Assembly (NCBI GenBank): GCA_027475525.1
Contig: JAMWFC010000117.1
Span: 2,094,183 to 2,158,182, forward strand
Source of the DNA: Macrolepiota albuminosa
Lineage: Eukaryota; Basidiomycota; Agaricomycetes; Agaricales; Agaricaceae
Length of the DNA stretch: 64,000 nt
Direction of reading: 5' to 3'
The position numbers and the translations under genes are program-made. The notes beneath the pieces are model-generated. The model made no database searches. It was not told where the DNA came from and worked only from the letters and a program-made list of their open reading frames with translations. Shown one piece after another: positions 57,117-64,000 of the stretch; the stretch's first letter is position 1; every line of letters begins with the position of its first letter.

Positions 57117-60100
57117 ATGGACGTCCGCATTCTCAATGTTCCTCGCGAGGTTAACAACTGGACTGTCACTCGAACCATCTCCACTGTTGTCCATCTCAAA
57201 GAGTTCACACCCAGACCACGCGACGAAAATATAGTACAGCGCCCGATCAATTTCAAAGTCACGCTGAACCCAAGCAAAGCGGGAGGCGTAGGGAATGATG
57301 GATCAGGAACACTGACCTTACCTACTTGGGACATTGGGCTCAAGTTTCTGAAATGGGTTGAAGACAAACCTTTGAAAATACAGGGCAAAAGGATCAAGTT
57401 CCGTCAATCTGGAAGAACCCGCCCTCATGAGGCAGCTACATTGGACAAGACCCCATACACTAACCCAGACATTGAGGAGGAACATCTGCAGAAACTCTGG
57501 GACCTGTCAGAAAAGTTCCGAATTAACGCTGTACAGTTTGGTGTGTTTTACCGGCCCAGCTACCCTTTAAATGACAGGGAACCTCTCAAATCTCGCGCTT
57601 TTTCTATTGAATGGGAGCGTAGATATGATATCGACAGTGAAGGGTGGCTATCTTTTGAATACGACCATAAAGTAATCCGAATTATGGTCAGTCAGCGAGC
57701 TTCAAGATGTCCTATTCTTTCAATGATCATCTATATAGCTTGGAAGTGAGATGAAAGATCGCGTTGGATCAAGTATTGCAATCAGCTTTGCCAACATTCA
57801 GAAGATTGCTGTCGGCTACGATGGTGATCCATGTGCGCATAAGCTATTTTTAGACCTGGTTTTCGTCTTTGAACACTCATCTTATGCTGTAGACATCTGC
57901 TTTGATACCTTCACGCCCCCAATATTCGAAGAAATTGATTTTCACCGAACTCTGACCGGAAACAAGGAGAAAGATGGCCGGAAATATCGACGCAGAATTG
58001 GGTCAATAAATGAAGGACACAGAAACGTAGCTCCATATGCCCACCACCTTCGCCTTCTGGCATATAACGGCTCATTTGACATGGCCGCCAGATTCAAAGA
58101 GATGTGCGAAATCGCAGGACTTGCAGAAAATATAATCATAATCTGTAAAATGCCCAACAACGTTGAAGCACATCGTTTGGGATTTTTTGCCCCCAAAAGA
58201 CTCTATAATCTTCAACACAGGCTAAAGTGCCTGCCCTGGTCTATTGCCTTCCAGCTCGAATCCCTTCTACACAATTGCCTTCTCCATACCGAGGATCTTA
58301 CGAGTCTTCTGAAACAAGTTGAGGCCATGATTAAAAGCCTGAAGAGTGGCGAACAATATATCAGTGCTCTCCTCCGCCATTACCACGAAAAGCTCAAGGT
58401 TTGCTCTATTCGCCAGTCACCCCTGAAATGCTTTGAAGAGGTTCGCAAGAATTTCACATTCGTCGGCTCCGCATTGCCAACGGGAAACTTCCTTTGCTCC
58501 CATGTGACCTTTACGCCAACCCGGATGATATTGGAAGGCCCTTACCCTACTCAGTCAAACCGGGTTATCAGGATGTATAAAGACTATCTGGATCACTTCA
58601 TCCGTGTAGACTTCCGCGACGAAGATCGACTCCAATACCGATGGGATCGCGAAGTCGATGGTATCTGGATCACTTCATCCGTGTAGACTTCCGCGACGAA
58701 GATCGACTCCAATACCGATGGGATCGCGAAGTCGATGGACAACGTTTCTACAACAACGTGTCGGCGGTATTCTCAAAAATGGCTTTGAACTTGCTGGGAG
58801 GTATTTTGAGTTCCTGGCATATTCGTCTTCAGCTTTACGCGAGCACGCTGTTTGGTTTATGAGCCCGTTTGTTCATGATAAAGTGTCGGTGGATGCGGAA
58901 TCCATTCGTAAGAACCTTGGCGATTTCAAAGATACAGAACTTCTCCGTCAACCCTCGAAATATGCGGCCCGTTTGGCTCAGGCATTTACAGCGACAGACC
59001 CCTCCGTTAAAATCCACTACACAGAATGGGAAGAAGTAGATGATCTTGGACATAAGCCCTACCTCTTTACAGACGGTGTGGGGACGATTGCAAAGTCGCT
59101 CGGAGATCAGATTTGGGCAGCTTTATGTGCTGGACGTGGTGATCGCCGCGAGGGCGCTGTTCAGCCGTCTGCGGTCAGTCCATCATGTCTTTTGTCAGCA
59201 CTACTAGCTCATTAGTCTTCTTAGTACCAAATCCGTTTCCTGGGTTATAAAGGAGTAGTTGGGATTGATGAGCAACTCGATAAACTCTCCAATGGTATTC
59301 GCATGCGTCTTCGGAAATCAATGAATAAGTTTTCAGTCGCTAAAATGGAATGGGCCGAAATTGAGATCGCCCAATCTTTCGAGCATCCCAATACATGCTA
59401 TCTCAACCGGTGAGAAGTTTTTCTTCGTCTTAGTTTATTTCTTCGAACTTGATCTTCACAGCCCTCTTATAATGATATTGGAGGACTTAGGAGTCAGGTT
59501 GGATTCATTTGTGCGGCTCCAGGAAGACGAGGTCGCAGAAGCTCGAACCATAAATGACTCCAGCCTTCAGTTCCGGAATGTACTGGATGCACACAGCCTC
59601 GGCCGACCGTATCGGTTGTCTTACCTTTTGCGTAAGATTGAAGGTCTCAAGCTCGACCTGCGTGCACGACATGATGTCCTCGGGTTCGACAATAGATTTA
59701 TCCGTCAAATTCGCCAGGTCTCAATGATTGACATTTTACGTGACATGAAGCATAACGCACGTCTACGCATTCCAGAAAGTTACCTCCTCGTTGGTGTTGC
59801 TGATGAGGGGCCAGCATACCAAGCCGCTGGCATGGAGAATGTATACACACTCCCTGAAGGGCATATCTTTGGTTCGTCGTGCTATCACAAGTTGTCGAGT
59901 GTCATTTCAACTGCGTTGCTCCGTTCAGTTTGCATTCAGAAATCGCCTACAGAAGAACCAGTATGGTTGGAAGGCTCTTGCTCAATCTCAAGAAGTCCAG
60001 TAGTTCATCCCGGCGATGGTACCCAAGGTTTTGCTCGACTGAGGAACCTTTCTGATTGCCTTAAACACAGTTCAACGTGTCCGTGCCATCGGGAAGCCCC

Positions 60101-61538
60101 CAGAAGGTATGGCCTGTCTTTTCGCGCACATGAGGAATGTGGTAGTACTTCCATCCGTTGGTGTGTAAATCTGATTATCGGTCGATCGAATCACTTAATC
60201 ATTCATTAGGTCCGCGATCACTGGCATCCAAACTCGGTGGTGGTGATTTAGATGGGTATGCCCGCCTACGATATAGTTTAATATCGTTGTCTCACCGATG
60301 ACCTTGTTTAACTTTCCTTTTAGTGACCAGTTCTCTGTTATCTTCTATGAGCCTCTCTTGCCCTCTGATGCGGAGGAGGCTGCGAACTATGAGCATGCTG
60401 AAACATGGACTATCGAGCGTGACAGCACTGTTGTAGATATCTGCGATTTTATTGTTGAATACATAAATTCGGATGTCCTGGTATGACAATCTTCCTCTAG
60501 TACTTGGCCGATCTAATTTTCTCAGGGATTGTTATCGGACAGGCTCTTAGTAATTGCTGGTAGGTCATATGGTTCGCAAGGTTGGTCCCATGCCGATGCA
60601 TTTTAATTCTGTAATAGACCAATCTAAGGCAACCTGATTCTTTGCTTGGAAAAGGGGAAAAAACTTAATGTTCTTTGTTTATGTAGGATGGAATCCGTGA
60701 CGAGAACTGCCTTTGGCTTGCACAACTATGCTCTCAGGTAATGCTCAACTTTCCTTAGCAATACGCGTATCATTCCTATGCTTAGCATGTCAATGTACAG
60801 GCGGTTGATTATCCTAAGCAAGGAAACAAGGTTGACATCGACAACAATCGATTACCTCGAACACTCATCCGTTGCAAGCCTGACTGGCACGCAGCAGAAG
60901 TTGTCTTGCCGCGTCATACTGACTATTACGAGTCAGATCGCGCCCTCGGAGTGTTGTATCGCTCGATCACCTTCGAAGATCCAAAGATTGAGCCTATTAA
61001 CCAAGAACAACAACAACCACCCATTACAGATCCAATTTCTCAACGCCTCGAAGGACTTGTCAAGCCCAACCTTAATATAAATATGCGTCATGAAGGTCTT
61101 ACTGCAATGTTTAAAAGATATGTCGACGAACTCAATTATATCTGCGCCACACATGTTTTATCAAGCACGTCCGATAACCGCCTGACCGAAGCCGAGATTG
61201 TTGCTGGTGCGATTCTTGCGAAGTGTTCACAGAAACGGTGGAGAAAAGACAGGACATACCGGATGCGACTCCATGCTTCAACCCTTGTTCGAGACATCCA
61301 GCAACAACTTGTCGAAGATCTGCACAGCACCAATCGCGATCAAATTGTCGACGGACTCTCGTTTGCCTGGGCTGCTTGGGAATACAGCCAACGACAAGGT
61401 CATGCATTTGGTGCAGGTAGCTTCGGTCTTATCGCACTGGGCGTGATCTTCGATTGTCTGGATAGATTAGGAGGGGCTGAGGTTCTGAGTTCAGATGCTG
61501 AAACGGAAAACTTGGAAGAAAAGGAGTCATATTTTTAA
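57117..61538 (+). CDS. RNA-dependent RNA polymerase of the RNA-silencing pathway
   Basis: Cellular RdRP (RDR/QDE-1-like) that makes double-stranded RNA for small-RNA silencing. It starts MDVRILNVPREVNNWTVTR, an RRM-like N-terminus. The catalytic core (about 58,500-60,500) contains YLFTDGVGTIAKSLG, YQIRFLGYKGVVGIDEQL, LRIPESYLLVGVADEG, CSISRSPVVHPGD, MACLFAHMRNVVVLPSVGPR and the metal-binding motif DLDGD followed by QFSVIFYEP. The DLDGD Gly codon is split by a 68 bp intron (60,256-60,323). The C-terminal helical region ends NLEEKESYF at 61,538. Introns are numerous. The 77 bp tandem duplication at 58,585 breaks the frame before the core. Active-site Asp residues are all present. Confidence 0.9.
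58585..58738. repeat. Exact 77 bp tandem duplication no. 13
   Basis: Bases 58,585-58,661 recur unchanged at 58,662-58,738 inside the RdRP coding region, repeating the peptide HFIRVDFRDEDRLQYRWDRE in a shifted frame. Confidence 0.97.
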
Positions 61539-61758
61539 AAAAAAATTAGGACGTCGAATTTCTTTGGAAGTAATTGTTGGAATCCGATATGTAAATCTAT
61601 AAAGTACAGACTACGTTAGAAGTCTGGTCCTTAGTCTGTAGCGCAAATGACTCTGTTTTACACAGTTGCACCACGATTACAGTATTAGTGAATGATGATA
61701 CTATTGTGTGATTATATGACATACCTCAGTCGGTGTAACAATGACTGAGTGTTACAAC

Positions 61759-62310
61759 CTAAGACCTAGATACACGATTGAGTATGTGTACCTCAGTCTT
61801 CGTGTATTTGACTGTGGCCTACCTAAATACACGATTGAGTATGTGTACTAGGGTAGGTCGTAAGTAGAGTGTCCTAGTAGGTAGTACGTAGCTGCTCACC
61901 CTCAGTCTTCGTATATTTGACTGAGGGTGCGGCTACTGTGTCTGGGTTTATATGTTCCTACAGTCTGAGTCTAAGGGTGAAAGTGAATATTATATATATA
62001 TTATTAACCCTTGTCGGACTACTTCCTATCTGAGTTCTCCGCATCCGATCAGTCACGTGATCTTTGCCACCTCACTCGTCGGTCACTTGATTTGCAGCCT
62101 CAGTTTGTTTTCCCCATTGTTGGCACGACACTGAGGCTGTAAGTAACTACTTATTCACTGTCAAAGACATTTACTCATATTAACATTACGATACAGTAAT
62201 CTCTTTTCTCATGTCTACTTAGGTACAATAATCTTAGTTGTTTTCCCCATTGTTGGCACGACACTGAGGCTTAATCTCTTTTTTCGTGTCTACTTAGATC
62301 CGGTGCTACA
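61759..62310 (+). mobile_element. Probable 5' LTR of a copia-type retrotransposon
   Basis: The segment starts TGTTACAACC and ends GGTGCTACA, fitting TGT...ACA ends, and is followed directly by a copia-type primer site. A TATATATATATTA stretch near 61,990 may be its promoter. Internal short repeats include acacgattgagtatgtgtac (61,770 and 61,830) and ccccattgttggcacgacac (62,110 and 62,240). The left boundary is uncertain: TGTTGGAATC at 61,575 is an alternative. The 3' LTR is outside the window, so the boundaries cannot be confirmed. Confidence 0.45.
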
Positions 62311-62321
62311 GGTTATGGGCC
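62311..62321 (+). promoter_or_regulatory. Primer-binding site, half initiator-tRNA-Met type
   Basis: GGTTATGGGCC follows the LTR end ACA immediately. It is complementary to the anticodon-loop region of initiator tRNA-Met (CAT anticodon), the internal priming used by copia-class elements. Confidence 0.6.
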
Positions 62322-64000
62322 TTTTTTAAGCCTGGTTTGGTGGAACAACTCATTGCCCTGATACTTCTTCAGATGCCTGTGGCTGCCTCAACACGATATT
62401 TTATTTTCTTTTATTATGTCCAATCACTTGGGAGATGAACAGAATATTCCAAGTTTTCCCCAGGAGGGTGAAGGTGCAATGGCTTACCTTACATCAGGCT
62501 CCCTTTCTAATCCATGCATGGTCAAATCGCTGACTCAGGAAACATGTCACCCACAATGACCGCACTCTTCTTTTCCTAATTTGAATTCTTATGATACACT
62601 GCCCACTTTTCAGAACAATAGGACTTATAATCTTCCTCATTTCAATCTTAATCCTGCACCATTATCTCCTTCTCTCCATTTTCCTACTACTTTTCATGCT
62701 CCAGCACCTCGTAGACATCATTTTCCACCTCCTTCTGTCCATACATACCATTCTGAATCTGATTCTACTTCTAGACCAAATTCTGTATATTTTTAACTTT
62801 CTGCTGTTCCGAATTCTTCTGTACTCTCCTGTCCACCTTCTGCACATGCATTTAGGATGAATTCAGTTTGTTCTGATGACTTGCATCTCAATTCCGTTTG
62901 CTCTTGTTCTGTTCAACCTTATGAAGTCCCCCTTCCTCCATCACATACTGCATCCTCTGTTTCTGTCATATCACAATTGGACAATCATCCAGACAATCAG
63001 CATACATTCCCTGTTTTTCATGATATCTATCCTGATCGTACTTTTTCTTTCAACTCCACTCATGCTTCTTCTGGAAGACTTCATTATGCTCGCTCACCTA
63101 ACATACCTCAAATTCCACCCCATTTTCAACATATTCCAAACGCTAATAATTTCAATTTTTCTCATAATATGCCTCGTCCTCCTCTTTTTCAACGTGATAT
63201 TCCACCTCATCTCGTATCAAATCTGATTCCCATGCCTGTTCAACCTCATTTGCCGGTACCACCTCCACAACATGTTCAACCTCATTTACCAGTACCACCT
63301 CCACAACATCGTCCTCTACCCCCTCAACAACCCCATTCACATATATCATGTTTGACTGACCTGCCTTCCTCTGATATTAAACTACCTTCTTTAGCTACTG
63401 TTCCCCTTCTTTGTTCTTCTGCAGAATGGGTTTCCTGAGAATCAGTGGTTACTTGTATCATCACCAGTATTAGGCTACGTGGTCACATTTGTTGGATCCC
63501 TAATGTTGGTGATCTTTAGGATCCAACAAGTCCTGTTGCACTACCACCCCATTATGATTTTGACTCAATGCCTGAAGAGATGAATGTGTATTGGATTTTC
63601 TGGCTAAATGACGACATTGTTGAACATGTTATTGTCAGAAAATTGTCTCAAGATATCCAAGATTCTCTTCCTCCTAAACATGGTGGACCTTACAATCTCC
63701 CTATATGTCCTGCTCATAAACTTCTGACTTTCCTACATGAGCGCTTTGGAATTGGCAGTGCATTTGTTGCCAAATTCACCAAGTCAAAAGTCTTTGCTTT
63801 AACTGCTTCATCGAACACAGTTTCTGCCTACGTACAGGCATGGCACTTTGCCGTTCATTAGTTGAATAGCACATCCTGGGATTTTACCCCTTGGCAACGG
63901 ATACAAAAATTCGTTGACAGCCTGCTCAATGGTGATCGTTGGTCCATTCTAAAGGAAGAAATATGTCTTTTCTGGGAGAATTTTGGACCTGGTGGAATAT
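62322..64000 (+). pseudogene. Frame-broken gag region of a copia-type retrotransposon (continues beyond window)
   Basis: Pieces in three frames follow one another. The first is a Pro/His-rich leader (about 62,580-63,400, with two VQPHLPVPPPQH units). It is followed by KLPSLATVPLLCSSAEWVS and a stop. A block from about 63,530 reads DFDSMPEEMNVYWIFW, LPPKHGGPYNLPICPAHKLL, FLHERFGIGSAFVAKF and ASSNTVSAYVQAWH, again ending in a stop at 63,861. The order (cloning-free gag opening, W-rich middle, H-Y/F-G-x-G-S segment) resembles gag of mushroom copia elements. Stops and frame changes show it is inactive. The protease and pol regions are not within the window. Confidence 0.6.

Noticed and set aside
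14546..58738. The 77 bp tandem duplications as a new dispersed minisatellite or duplicating element
   Set aside because: Units share no sequence, have identical length and no mutations, have no common ends or target duplications, and fall at random with respect to genes.
62857..63438. The Pro/His/Gln-rich 193-residue frame as an independent secreted or effector-like protein
   Set aside because: It has no signal peptide and leads directly into gag-like sequence behind an LTR and primer site.
1..64000. CRISPR arrays, riboswitches, operons or tRNA genes
   Set aside because: Nothing of the kind was seen; the first three are not expected in a fungal nuclear genome, and no clear tRNA box A/box B pair was noticed by eye, which does not exclude one.

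Overview
The window is nuclear DNA of a filamentous basidiomycete, most likely an Agaricomycete. The reasons are dense genes with many 41-70 bp GT-AG (some GC-AG) introns, fungal housekeeping proteins, an OTT_1508-type fungal deaminase, a DNMT1-type methyltransferase with an RFD domain, and a degenerate copia-like gag of a kind found in mushrooms. No bacterial or organellar features were seen.

Layout. 1-9.6 kb (+): the 3' end of 3-hydroxyisobutyryl-CoA hydrolase, indoleamine 2,3-dioxygenase, RPA1, and an unrecognised single-span membrane protein. 9.9-17.5 kb: a full-length Ste6/ABCB-type exporter (-), a DUF1776 SDR-like protein (+) and a 2H cyclic phosphodiesterase (+). 17.6-25.4 kb is a rearranged accessory block. 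It holds a relic of the GluRS 3' end, a deaminase-like gene, a 4.4 kb inverted copy of the RPA1/membrane-protein region (both copies broken, one carrying a 201 bp CACTA-like MITE), an inverted 950 bp copy of the GluRS middle, a 100 bp scrap of the ABC gene and a second copy of the phosphodiesterase 3' end. 25.4-31 kb: intact-looking GluRS (-) and LEU4 (+) share a 196 bp divergent promoter with two Gcn4/CPC1-type TGASTCA sites; LEU4 has a duplicated C-terminal regulatory region. 31-36 kb: ATG9 (+) is tail-to-tail with an Irs4-like EH protein (-). 36-44.7 kb: a thiamine-binding-type small protein (+), DNMT1 (-), and MCM7 (+) divergent from DNMT1. 44.9-48.8 kb: KEX2 (-) and a decayed second kexin C-terminal half. 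49-61.5 kb: POT1 (+), a phosducin-like protein (+), a hypothetical gene (-) and an RNA-dependent RNA polymerase (+). 61.6-64 kb: an LTR, a copia-type half-tRNA primer site and a frame-broken gag.

Thirteen exact 77-bp tandem duplications, each of unrelated sequence, sit at 13 places and damage about ten genes. Identical length and zero divergence point to unmerged k=77 overlaps between de Bruijn-graph contigs, not biology. Apparent frameshifts in STE6, GluRS, ATG9, IRS4-like, DNMT1, POT1 and RdRP should be read with that in mind. The junctions of the rearranged block do not coincide with any of these 77-bp joins, so that rearrangement may be real, although allelic sequence from a dikaryon remains an alternative.

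Functionally the window is mainly genome maintenance and silencing (RPA1, MCM7, POT1, DNMT1, RdRP), secretory/autophagy biology (KEX2, ATG9, Ste6-like exporter, which by homology could act together on pheromone maturation and export) and amino-acid metabolism (IDO, HIBCH, LEU4, GluRS).
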